Assembly: GCA_016867955.1 (NCBI GenBank)
Contig: VGIE01000032.1
Span: 1 to 11,775, forward strand
Direction: 5' to 3'
Length of the DNA: 11,775 nucleotides
From: Betaproteobacteria bacterium
GTDB lineage: Bacteria > Pseudomonadota > Gammaproteobacteria > Burkholderiales > SG8-39
In this document: positions 1 to 5,664 of the stretch, piece after piece
Numbering within the stretch: the first letter of the stretch is position 1
Layout of the letters: each line of letters opens with the position of its first letter
Notes under the pieces: model-generated
Told to the model about the DNA's origin: nothing
Databases searched by the model: none
Seen by the model: the letters and a program-made list of their open reading frames with translations, nothing else
Program-made: the position numbers and the translations under genes

Positions 1-409
1 CATTCTTGGCGCGAAATCCCAGGAGCAGGGCGCCTCGAAGGCCGACAAGACCGATTTCACCGAACTGTCGGGCAGCTTCGTCATCCGCAATGGCGTCGCG
101 CACAACGAGGACCTGTCGGCGAAGTCGCCCTTTCTGCGCCTGACCGGGGCAGGAGACACCGACATCGGCGCCAGCCAGATGGACTATCTGGCCAAGGCGG
201 CGATCGTCGGCACATCGGGCGGGCAGGGCGCGAAGGATCTGGCCGACCTGCGCGGTCTGACCATTCCCGTGCGCCTGAGCGGGCCGTTCGACGCGCTCAA
301 GTACCGCATCGATTTCGCCGCGGCCGCGACCGGGGCGGTGAAGCAGCAGGTGCAGGAGAAGGTCAAGGAACAGGTGCAGGATCGCCTCAAGGGCCTGTTC
401 AAGCGGTGA
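1..409 (+). CDS. AsmA family protein, C-terminal end (partial)
   Basis: The frame is open from base 2 and ends in TGA at 407-409; the gene begins left of the window, so about 135 residues are visible. The visible part shows the AsmA C-terminal pattern: 'LSAKSPFLRLTGAGDTDIGA', then a conserved 'DLADLRGLTIPVRLSGPFD' stretch, then a basic, Gln- and Lys-rich amphipathic tail ending in 'RLKGLFKR'. AsmA-like proteins are large inner-membrane-anchored periplasmic proteins linked to outer-membrane biogenesis and lipid transport between membranes; that role is family knowledge, not visible here. The stop codon overlaps the GTG start of mutY (GTGA), so the two genes are probably one transcript with coupled translation. 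The family call is firm; which AsmA paralogue it is cannot be decided from the tail. Confidence 0.85.
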   Translation, partial: ILGAKSQEQGASKADKTDFTELSGSFVIRNGVAHNEDLSAKSPFLRLTGAGDTDIGASQMDYLAKAAIVGTSGGQGAKDLADLRGLTIPVRLSGPFDALKYRIDFAAAATGAVKQQVQEKVKEQVQDRLKGLFKR

Positions 410-1587
410 AATCGCCAGCAGGCTCGCGTCGCGCCGGCAGAGTGCGTGCAAGAGCGCGCGCAGCCGAGCACGTCGCCGTCCCCGCAGCAGCGCGCAAGGC
501 CGCAAAGCCTGCGGGAAAGCCCGCGGACTTTGCCGCGCAGCTGATCGCATGGCAGCGCCGTCACGGCCGCAACGACCTGCCCTGGCAGAACACCCGTGAT
601 GCCTACCGGATCTGGCTGTCGGAGATCATGCTGCAGCAGACCCAGGTCGGCACCGTGATCCCCTATTACCGGACCTTCCTCGAGCATTTTCCGGACGTGG
701 CGAGCCTGGCCGCTGCGGACCTAAACGCCGTCCTGCGCCTGTGGAGCGGACTCGGTTACTACTCGCGGGCCCGCAACCTGCACCGCGCTGCCAACGCCCT
801 CGTCGCCGTGCATGGCGGGGCGTTTCCGCGCGGGCGCGAAGCGCTGGAGGCCCTGCCGGGCGTCGGGCGTTCCACCGCCGCGGCGATCGTCGCGTTCGCG
901 TTCCGGCGCAGCGAGGCCATCCTCGACGGCAACGTCAGGCGCGTCCTCGCCCGCCACTTCGCGGTTGCGGGATTTCCTGGCGATGCGAAGGTAGCGGCGA
1001 AGTTGTGGACGCTGGCCGAGTCGCTGCTGCCGGCACGCGGCATTGCGCGCTATACGCAGGCGCTGATGGATCTCGGCGCCACCGTCTGCACGCGCAAGCC
1101 GTCCTGCGAGCGTTGCCCGGTCCGGGCCAGTTGCCGCGCCCGGGCGGAGGGCGCAACGGCGTCCTATCCGTGGCCGCGCCCGCGCAGGAGCGTGCCGGTG
1201 CGCGAGACCAGGATGCTGCTGCTGGTGTCGCAGGGACGGTTGCTGCTGGAGAAGCGCGCGGCCGCCGGCATCTGGGGCGGGCTGTGGTGCTTCCCCGAGA
1301 TTGGCATCGAAGAAGAGGCCGCCGCGGTATGCGAGGCGCGCTTCGGGCTGCGCGCCGCCGATGTCGAGCACCTGCCTGTCTTACCCCACTCGTTTACCCA
1401 TTTCACGCTGCGCATCCACCCGGTTGCATGCCGGGTGGCCGATGGCGAACGTGTGGCGGACGGCGGTGCAACGGCCTGGATGACCTTGCAGGACGCAGCC
1501 GCGGACGCCATCCCGGTGCCGGTGCGCAAGCTGCTGGACAGGTTGCCTGCCGCGCTGCTGGACGCGGCTGACAAGGCCGGCGGGTAG
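406..1587 (+). CDS. mutY: A/G-specific adenine DNA glycosylase MutY
   Basis: This protein of 393 aa removes adenine mispaired with 8-oxoguanine or guanine during base-excision repair. The glycosylase core starts near residue 42. It contains 'LPWQNTRDAYRIWLSEIMLQ' with catalytic Glu73, the helix-hairpin-helix 'LEALPGVGRSTAAA' (about 147-160) and the catalytic Asp174 in 'ILDGNVRRV'. A 4Fe-4S motif follows with Cys228, Cys234, Cys237 and Cys243. The C-terminal third (about 265-390) looks like the MutT-like domain that recognises 8-oxoguanine ('LLLEKRAAAGIWGGLWCFPE'). Two things are odd: the first Cys spacing is CX5C where CX6C is usual, and about 40 Ala/Arg/Lys-rich residues precede the core. 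The start is GTG at 406, sharing GTGA with the upstream stop, with a possible SD (CAAGGG, 388-393). GTG at 442 is the only plausible alternative I found. Confidence 0.95.
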   Translation: MKSPAGSRRAGRVRARARAAEHVAVPAAARKAAKPAGKPADFAAQLIAWQRRHGRNDLPWQNTRDAYRIWLSEIMLQQTQVGTVIPYYRTFLEHFPDVASLAAADLNAVLRLWSGLGYYSRARNLHRAANALVAVHGGAFPRGREALEALPGVGRSTAAAIVAFAFRRSEAILDGNVRRVLARHFAVAGFPGDAKVAAKLWTLAESLLPARGIARYTQALMDLGATVCTRKPSCERCPVRASCRARAEGATASYPWPRPRRSVPVRETRMLLLVSQGRLLLEKRAAAGIWGGLWCFPEIGIEEEAAAVCEARFGLRAADVEHLPVLPHSFTHFTLRIHPVACRVADGERVADGGATAWMTLQDAAADAIPVPVRKLLDRLPAALLDAADKAGG

Positions 1588-1612
1588 TCGCGGAGCCCTT
1601 GGTGCAGTCTCG

Positions 1613-2224
1613 TCATGCGCCGCCGCTGTTGTTCTGCAGCAGGCCGTGCTGCTCGAGAAACCTGTGCAGCAGCGTGAGCCGTTCAACGCTGTCGGCGAGT
1701 TCCAGCAGCTTCTGCCGGGCGGGTAGCGGTATGGGCAGGATCTCGGCGAGCCGGTAGCCGACCCAGGCCGCCTCGTCCATCCGGTGCGGCGCATGGAAGA
1801 CGGTGTCGCCCTGGTCCCTGACCACCGTCTGCAGCAGCTGCACACAGGCCTTCAGGGACTCCGGCACCGCCACGGGATCTTCCGCTGGAATCAGTTCGAT
1901 GTCCGCAGAGAGCAGGCCCTGCGGGCTTGCTTCGCTCCGCAGGACCCGGAAGCGCTGGCCGCCGCGTGTCTGCAGCTGCAGCATGCCCAGTTGCTGCATG
2001 TCCCAGTCGATGATGTGGGCGAGGCTGCCAACCGGCTCCGGCGTCGCCGGCTTCCCGACCTCGCGGCCTTCGCGGATCAGGCAGACGCCGAATGGCGATC
2101 CCGAGCGCATGCAATCGCGCGTCATGTCCATGTAGCGCGCCTCGAAGACGCGCAGCGGCAGGCGGCCGCCCGGAAACAGCACGGCATTCAGCGGAAACAG
2201 CGGGATGCGCGATTGATCGGTCAT
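1613..2224 (-). CDS. Stand-alone LON substrate-binding (N-terminal) domain protein
   Basis: This protein of 203 aa consists of the N-terminal domain of Lon protease alone. The family opening is clear: 'IPLFPLNAVLFPGG' (7-20), 'LRVFEARY' (24-31), then 'FGVCLI', 'VGSLAHI' and 'RGGQRFRVL', followed by a helical C-terminal half ending 'FLEQHGLLQNNSGGA'. There is no AAA+ ATPase or Ser-Lys protease domain, so it is not a protease itself. Such proteins are common in Proteobacteria and their job is not established; binding of unfolded protein or an adaptor role is only inference. I chose ATG 2224 because the family motif begins a few residues later. The frame stays open upstream to 2356, but that part lies inside ubiX and looks like shadow. 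It begins 10 bp after the ubiX stop and is the last gene of the minus-strand run, convergent with mutY across 25 bp. Confidence 0.85.
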   Translation of the reverse strand: MTDQSRIPLFPLNAVLFPGGRLPLRVFEARYMDMTRDCMRSGSPFGVCLIREGREVGKPATPEPVGSLAHIIDWDMQQLGMLQLQTRGGQRFRVLRSEASPQGLLSADIELIPAEDPVAVPESLKACVQLLQTVVRDQGDTVFHAPHRMDEAAWVGYRLAEILPIPLPARQKLLELADSVERLTLLHRFLEQHGLLQNNSGGA

Positions 2225-2234
2225 GGCTCGGGCA

Positions 2235-2882
2235 TCATTCCGTATCGCGGCTGTCGTGGCCATCGTGGCCATTGCGCCCCCAGCGGGGCAGCAGCTGATG
2301 GGGCACGCGCAGCTGGTCGAGCACGCGCGCGACGATGAAATCGATGACTGCGGCAATGCCGGCCGGCCGATGGTAGAAGCCGGGATTGGCGGGCAGGATG
2401 ACGGCGCCCGCGCGTGCGAGGCGCAGCATGTTCTCGAGGTGGATCTGCGACAGCGGGGTTTCGCGCGGGACGAGCACGAGGCTGCGTCCTTCCTTGAGCA
2501 TGACGTCGGCGGCGCGCTCGATCAGGTTGTCGGCAAGCCCCGCAGCCACTGCGGCGAGCGTTCCCATGCTGCAAGGGCAGATCACCATGGCATCGGCCGG
2601 GTTGGAGCCGGAGGCCACCGGCGCATACCAGTCCTCCTTGCCGAACACGTTGAGTTGTCCCGCGGATGCCGCGAATCGTTCGGAAAAATAGCGCGCGGCC
2701 TCGGTCGGACGCGCCGGCAGGACGAGATCCAGCTCCTGCTTGGCGACGACATGCGCGACCTGGGAGTAGAGCAGGTGGACACGGACGCCGGCGCCCAGCA
2801 GGCATTCGAGCAGGCGCACGCCATAGGCGATGCCGGAGGCGCCGGTGAAGGCCAGGCTGACGGTTCGCGGCGGAGCGTTCAT
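2235..2882 (-). CDS. ubiX: Flavin prenyltransferase UbiX
   Basis: UbiX joins dimethylallyl phosphate to FMN to make prenylated FMN, the cofactor of UbiD-type decarboxylases used in ubiquinone synthesis and in aromatic-acid metabolism. The 215 aa include the FMN-binding start 'FTGASGIAYGVRLLE' (12-26), 'VASGSNPADAMVICPCSMGT' (89-108), 'GLADNLIERAADVMLKEGR' (115-133), 'LVLVPRETPLS' (135-145) and 'PANPGFYHRP' (164-173). Residues matching the Pseudomonas active site appear one position later here: Glu50, Arg123, Lys130, Arg140, Tyr170 and Arg186. The ATG at 2882 overlaps the rapZ stop (ATGA, 2879-2882), which fixes the start and implies translational coupling. The last 10 or so residues ('GHDGHDSRDTE') are a His/Asp-rich tail partly encoded by a 9-bp tandem duplication. 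No ubiD is in the window. Confidence 0.96.
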   Translation of the reverse strand: MNAPPRTVSLAFTGASGIAYGVRLLECLLGAGVRVHLLYSQVAHVVAKQELDLVLPARPTEAARYFSERFAASAGQLNVFGKEDWYAPVASGSNPADAMVICPCSMGTLAAVAAGLADNLIERAADVMLKEGRSLVLVPRETPLSQIHLENMLRLARAGAVILPANPGFYHRPAGIAAVIDFIVARVLDQLRVPHQLLPRWGRNGHDGHDSRDTE

Positions 2883-3733
2883 CGCGGGGTGACGAGCTGG
2901 CGGTGCCGCACGATGACCGGGCTGCGGCCGTCCTGTGCCGAGAAGCGGGCCGCCAGCCGCTCGGCGATGTAGACCGAGCGGTGCTGGCCGCCGGTGCAGC
3001 CGATGGCCACGGTCAGGTAGGCGCGGGTGTCGTTGCGGAACGCCGGCAGCCAGGACTCGACGAAGTCGCCGATGTCGGCCAGCATCCTTGCGACCGATGG
3101 CTCGGCCTCGAGAAAGCCGATCACCGCGGCGTCACGCCCGCTGAGCGGGCGCAGGCGCAGCTCGTAGAATGGGTTCGGCAGGCAGCGCACGTCGAAGACG
3201 AAGTCCGCGTCCAGCGGCACGCCATGCTTGTAGCCGAAGGACTCGAACAGCAGCGAGGTGGTCCCGCGGTCCTCCTGCAGCAGGTCCTTGATCCGGCTGC
3301 GCAGCACATTGGGGTGCAGGTCGCTGGTGTCGATGCGGTGCCCGACCTCGGCGATCGGCGCCATCAGCGCGCGCTCGCTGGCGATGCTTTCCTCCAGCGT
3401 CAGGTCGGCCGCCGCCAGCGGGTGGCGCCGGCGCGATTCGGCGTAGCGCCGCATCAGCGTGTCGTTCTTGGAATCGAGGAACAGCAGGCGCGCGTCGATT
3501 TGCTGCGCCTTGAGGTCGTCGATGTAGCCCGGCAGCGTGGCCACGCTCTGGCCGCCGCGCGCGTCGATGCTGACCGCTACCCACTGCTGGCCGGCCGAGC
3601 GCAGCAACTGCACGGTTTCCGCCAGCAGCTTGACCGGAAGGTTGTCGACGCAGTAGTAGCCGTTGTCCTCGAGGACATTGAGCGCGACGCTCTTGCCCGA
3701 ACCCGACAGCCCGCTGATCAGGACGACTTGCAT
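2879..3733 (-). CDS. rapZ: RNase adapter protein RapZ
   Basis: The protein has 284 aa, the same length as E. coli RapZ (YhbJ), which binds small RNAs and directs RNase E to the sRNA GlmZ, setting glucosamine-6-phosphate supply for the envelope. The N-terminal half has a Walker A loop, 'GLSGSGKS' at 8-15, and the downstream motif 'NGYYCVDNLP'. The C-terminal half has 'DVRCLPNPFY' and 'TVAIGCTGGQHRSVYIAERL', both diagnostic for the family. The last residues ('RHRQLVTPR') lack the cluster of Lys/Arg that forms part of the E. coli RNA-binding tail. The start ATG 3733 has an AGGTG Shine-Dalgarno 7-11 nt upstream. It overlaps ubiX by ATGA. Upstream lies a 476-bp gap rather than a tight junction with hprK, so it may have its own promoter. 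The family is certain; an RNA target in this organism is unknown. Confidence 0.95.
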   Translation of the reverse strand: MQVVLISGLSGSGKSVALNVLEDNGYYCVDNLPVKLLAETVQLLRSAGQQWVAVSIDARGGQSVATLPGYIDDLKAQQIDARLLFLDSKNDTLMRRYAESRRRHPLAAADLTLEESIASERALMAPIAEVGHRIDTSDLHPNVLRSRIKDLLQEDRGTTSLLFESFGYKHGVPLDADFVFDVRCLPNPFYELRLRPLSGRDAAVIGFLEAEPSVARMLADIGDFVESWLPAFRNDTRAYLTVAIGCTGGQHRSVYIAERLAARFSAQDGRSPVIVRHRQLVTPR

Positions 3734-3810
3734 GGCGGCACCTGCGGTTCGATGTTGCCCAAGGCATCCTGCAGGCGCATTTCCGCGATGCTGCCGGTCG
3801 CGATCCCCGG

Positions 3811-3826
3811 GGTCGGATTGCCGACC
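3811..3826 (-). other. Short perfect hairpin downstream of the PsiF-like frame
   Basis: A 6-bp perfect stem (GGTCGG/CCGACC) encloses a 4-nt loop and begins 3 nt after the stop of the PsiF-like frame on the minus strand. No T-tract follows, so it is not a classic Rho-independent terminator. It could protect a 3' end, pause polymerase, or mean nothing in GC-rich DNA. Confidence 0.35.
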
Positions 3827-3829
3827 GCA

Positions 3830-4006
3830 TCACGCCCTGAGGCATCCGTGGCGGGCCTTCCTGTCTTCATCGCCCTCGAGGCCCTTGGCATTGGCGCTGC
3901 ATTCGGCCATGCGCCCGTGCTGCGGGGCGAGTGCCTGCCTGTCGCGCACCTGTGCGCTGACGGCGAAGGCCGTGCCGGGGATGAATGCCGCGCGCGCGGG
4001 TCTCAC
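3830..4006 (-). CDS. Small secreted PsiF-repeat-like protein (degenerate, possibly broken)
   Basis: This 58-codon frame starts at GTG 4006 and ends in TGA at 3830. Its first 18 residues ('MRPARAAFIPGTAFAVSA') look like a short signal peptide, with cleavage before Gln19. The remainder matches one PsiF repeat: 'LAPQHGRMAEC' (26-36) resembles the E. coli PsiF pattern LTPQQQRM..C, and 'AKGLEGDEDRKA' followed by 'CL' (55-56) resembles the A.ALKGD.RK....CL part. Two conserved cysteines are present (36 and 55). It differs from the family in having 18 rather than 20 residues between the cysteines, a charged segment where the family usually has a Phe-Met pair, and only one repeat. There is no good Shine-Dalgarno, and an in-frame ATG six codons upstream is cut off by an amber codon. 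PsiF proteins are small periplasmic phosphate-starvation proteins of unknown function. It may be a live gene or a remnant. Confidence 0.45.
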   Translation of the reverse strand: MRPARAAFIPGTAFAVSAQVRDRQALAPQHGRMAECSANAKGLEGDEDRKARHGCLRA

Positions 4007-4084
4007 GCCTGTCTACCGGTTCATCGGGTCCGGGGAAACGCCCGCGGTCGCAGCGCCCGCCCCCAGCCGGAGCCGGGAGAGCGT

Positions 4085-4128
4085 GGGAATGCGCGGGGAG
4101 CATCCGCTCATCGGTGAAACGCATTCCC
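4085..4128 (-). repeat. 9-bp inverted repeat upstream of the PsiF-like frame
   Basis: GGGAATGCG at 4085-4093 pairs perfectly with CGCATTCCC at 4120-4128. The 26-nt spacer contains a second small stem (GAGC 4098-4101 with GCTC 4106-4109). It could fold in the hprK-rapZ transcript or act as a protein-binding palindrome. No function can be assigned. Confidence 0.4.
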
Positions 4129-4173
4129 GGAGTACCTGACGATACGGGGAAATACATCCCCTCGTGCTCCCCC

Positions 4174-4207
4174 AGGCGGGGACGCCTGACGGCAATTCTG
4201 TCAGGCG
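4174..4207 (-). other. Two mutually exclusive hairpins just after hprK
   Basis: An 8-bp perfect stem, CGCCTGAC (4183-4190) with GTCAGGCG (4200-4207), has a 9-nt loop and begins 2 nt after the hprK TAG on the minus strand. The CGCCT part of the same arm also pairs with AGGCG (4174-4178) across a GGGA loop, so the two structures exclude one another. No T-tract follows. The arrangement resembles an attenuator or an mRNA 3'-end structure, but only the pairing itself is seen. Confidence 0.4.
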
Positions 4208-4209
4208 CT

Positions 4210-5166
4210 CTAAGGCTCGGCATCCTTGCCCGCCTGTCTCAGCATTTCGGATTGCTGGCGCGTGACGAACTCTTCGGTCGAGTCGATGCCGCGCAGCTGC
4301 AGGATGTGGTTGCGCACCGCGGCCTCGAGCAGCACCGCGAGGTTTCGTCCGGCGGCAACCGGAATGACTACCTTGCGGATCGTCATGCCGAGGATGTCCT
4401 CGGAGAGTTCATGCAGCGGCAGGCGTTCCGTCGGCGCCAGCCCGCCCGCCTGCGTGGGCTTTTCGAGGTGCACGATGAGGCGCAGGTTCATCTTCGGCCG
4501 GATGGCGGTCTCACCGAAGATGGTGCGGATGTTGAGCACGCCGAGGCCACGCACCTCGAGGAATTCCTTGAGCATGGGCGGGCTGCGGCATTCCAGGGTG
4601 GTCATGGCGATGCGGGCAATGTCCACCGCGTCGTCTGCGACCAGGCCGTGGCCACGGCTGATCAATTCGAGGCCGAGCTCGCTCTTGCCGACGCCGGAGT
4701 CGCCGGTGATGAGCACGCCGATGCCCAGCACGTCCATGCAGACCCCATGCAGCGTGGTGGTATCGGCCAGCGCCTTGCCCAGGTAGCGGCGCATGTGATT
4801 GATGACGGTCGCGCTGGTCTGGTCGGTACCGAATACCGCCACGCCGGTGTTTTCCGCGGTGGCGAGCATCCGCCAGTCGGGCCGCACGCCGTCGGTGTGG
4901 ATGATGGCTGCCGGCTTTGCAGCGAACAGCGTGTCCAGCATCTGCCGCAACGCCGCATCGTCGAACGAGGCAAGGTGCCTGGCCTCCAGCGTGCCCAGCA
5001 CCTGCAGCCGGTTGGGGTGAATCAGGTTGAGGTGCCCGACGAGCGCCGGCGCATCGGCCACGTCGCGGCGGACCAGCGAGGTGCCGCCGCGCTGCCCGCC
5101 GATCCAGACGAGGCCTAGCTTGCTGCCGTTGTCTTCATACAGCTGCGCGACGCTGATCTGAAGCAT
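4210..5166 (-). CDS. hprK: HPr kinase/phosphorylase HprK
   Basis: HprK phosphorylates and dephosphorylates a serine of HPr, tuning the phosphotransferase system. The 318 aa show an N-terminal domain ('SVAQLYEDNGSKLGLVWIGG' from residue 5), then the kinase domain with 'LHGVCMDVLGIGVLITGDSG', Walker A 'GDSGVGKS' (155-162), 'GHGLVADD' (172-179), and the HprK signature 'EVRGLGVLNIRTIFGETAI' (204-222). The length is normal for the family. The ATG at 5166 is the first in-frame Met and matches the family start; it lies inside ptsN, giving a 32-bp overlap and suggesting coupled translation. In Gram-negative bacteria HprK beside ptsN usually works in a regulatory rather than sugar-transport setting. 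The partner HPr and enzyme I genes are not in the window, as is common in this group. Confidence 0.96.
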   Translation of the reverse strand: MLQISVAQLYEDNGSKLGLVWIGGQRGGTSLVRRDVADAPALVGHLNLIHPNRLQVLGTLEARHLASFDDAALRQMLDTLFAAKPAAIIHTDGVRPDWRMLATAENTGVAVFGTDQTSATVINHMRRYLGKALADTTTLHGVCMDVLGIGVLITGDSGVGKSELGLELISRGHGLVADDAVDIARIAMTTLECRSPPMLKEFLEVRGLGVLNIRTIFGETAIRPKMNLRLIVHLEKPTQAGGLAPTERLPLHELSEDILGMTIRKVVIPVAAGRNLAVLLEAAVRNHILQLRGIDSTEEFVTRQQSEMLRQAGKDAEP

Positions 5167-5620
5167 GCGGTACCCAGGCGGTTATGTGCTGGTGGAGGGT
5201 GGCGGCGTCGGCGTCGCCGGCGAGTCGTTCGCGCAATTCGCGGTCGCTGAACATCTGCGCCAGTTCGGACAGGATCTGCAGGTGTTGCTCGGTGGCCTGT
5301 TCCGGCACGAGCAGCACGAAGAGCAGGTTGACCGGCTTGCCGTCCGGTGCGTCGAAGGCCACACCGGCGGACAGCCGCACGAACGCACCCACCGCTTCCT
5401 TGAGTCCCTTGACGCGCCCGTGCGGTATCGCGACCCCCTGGCCGAGCCCGGTCGAGCCCAGCCGTTCCCGCTCAAACAAACTGTCGAACACCGAACTGCG
5501 GGCGACGCCCTGGTTGTTCTCGAAAAGCAGGCCAGCCTGCTCGAACATGCGTTTCTTGCTCGTGACATCGAGGTCAAGGACGATATTGGAAAGCGGCAAG
5601 AGCTTTGCGATGAGGTTCAT
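5135..5620 (-). CDS. ptsN: Nitrogen-regulatory PTS protein EIIA-Ntr (PtsN)
   Basis: PtsN is the terminal phosphate acceptor of the regulatory PTS-Ntr chain and controls, among other things, potassium transport and sigma-54-linked processes in enterobacteria and pseudomonads. The 161 aa form one EIIA type-2 domain: 'SSVFDSLFERERLGSTGLGQ', then 'GVAIPHGRV' with the phosphorylated His67, then 'NLLFVLLVPE' and 'LQILSELAQMFSDRELRERL'. I took ATG 5620 because 'MNLIAKLLPLSNIVLDLDV' is the family opening; the frame is open upstream to 5806, but that part overlaps hpf and is Arg/Pro-rich. A weak GGA lies about 5 nt upstream of the ATG. It follows hpf after a 148-bp gap that holds a hairpin, and overlaps hprK by 32 bp. 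Confidence 0.95.
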   Translation of the reverse strand: MNLIAKLLPLSNIVLDLDVTSKKRMFEQAGLLFENNQGVARSSVFDSLFERERLGSTGLGQGVAIPHGRVKGLKEAVGAFVRLSAGVAFDAPDGKPVNLLFVLLVPEQATEQHLQILSELAQMFSDRELRERLAGDADAATLHQHITAWVPHASDQRRAAV

Positions 5621-5664
5621 TGTCCGTGCGGTTTCGATGTGCTGTGGGGAGGGGCGCGGGACTG

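Larger units (their letters stand above)
3734..4209. other. 476-bp gap between hprK and rapZ: PsiF-like frame plus inverted repeats
   Basis: This is the only stretch longer than 300 bases without a core gene. On the minus strand it holds, in order of transcription, a hairpin 2 nt after the hprK stop that competes with a second hairpin, a 9-bp inverted repeat with a 26-nt spacer (4085-4128), a small PsiF-like frame (4006 to 3830), a 6-bp hairpin just after its stop, and about 77 bp leading to rapZ. I saw no convincing sigma-70 promoter in it. Its longer open frames in other phases have Arg/Pro/Ala-rich, family-free translations and look like shadows. Confidence 0.6.

Noticed and set aside
2225..2356. 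44-codon N-terminal extension of the LON-domain protein
   Set aside because: It lies inside ubiX and is Ser/Cys/Ala-rich; the LON motif begins right after ATG 2224.
2903..4117. 404-codon plus-strand open frame opposite rapZ and the hprK-rapZ gap
   Set aside because: Its composition follows the codon pattern of the opposite strand, and no recognisable domain is present.
3867..4223. 118-codon minus-strand frame in the hprK-rapZ gap
   Set aside because: It is Arg/Pro/Gly-rich, runs through the hprK 3' end and the hairpins, and resembles no family. The PsiF-like frame in another phase explains part of this region better.
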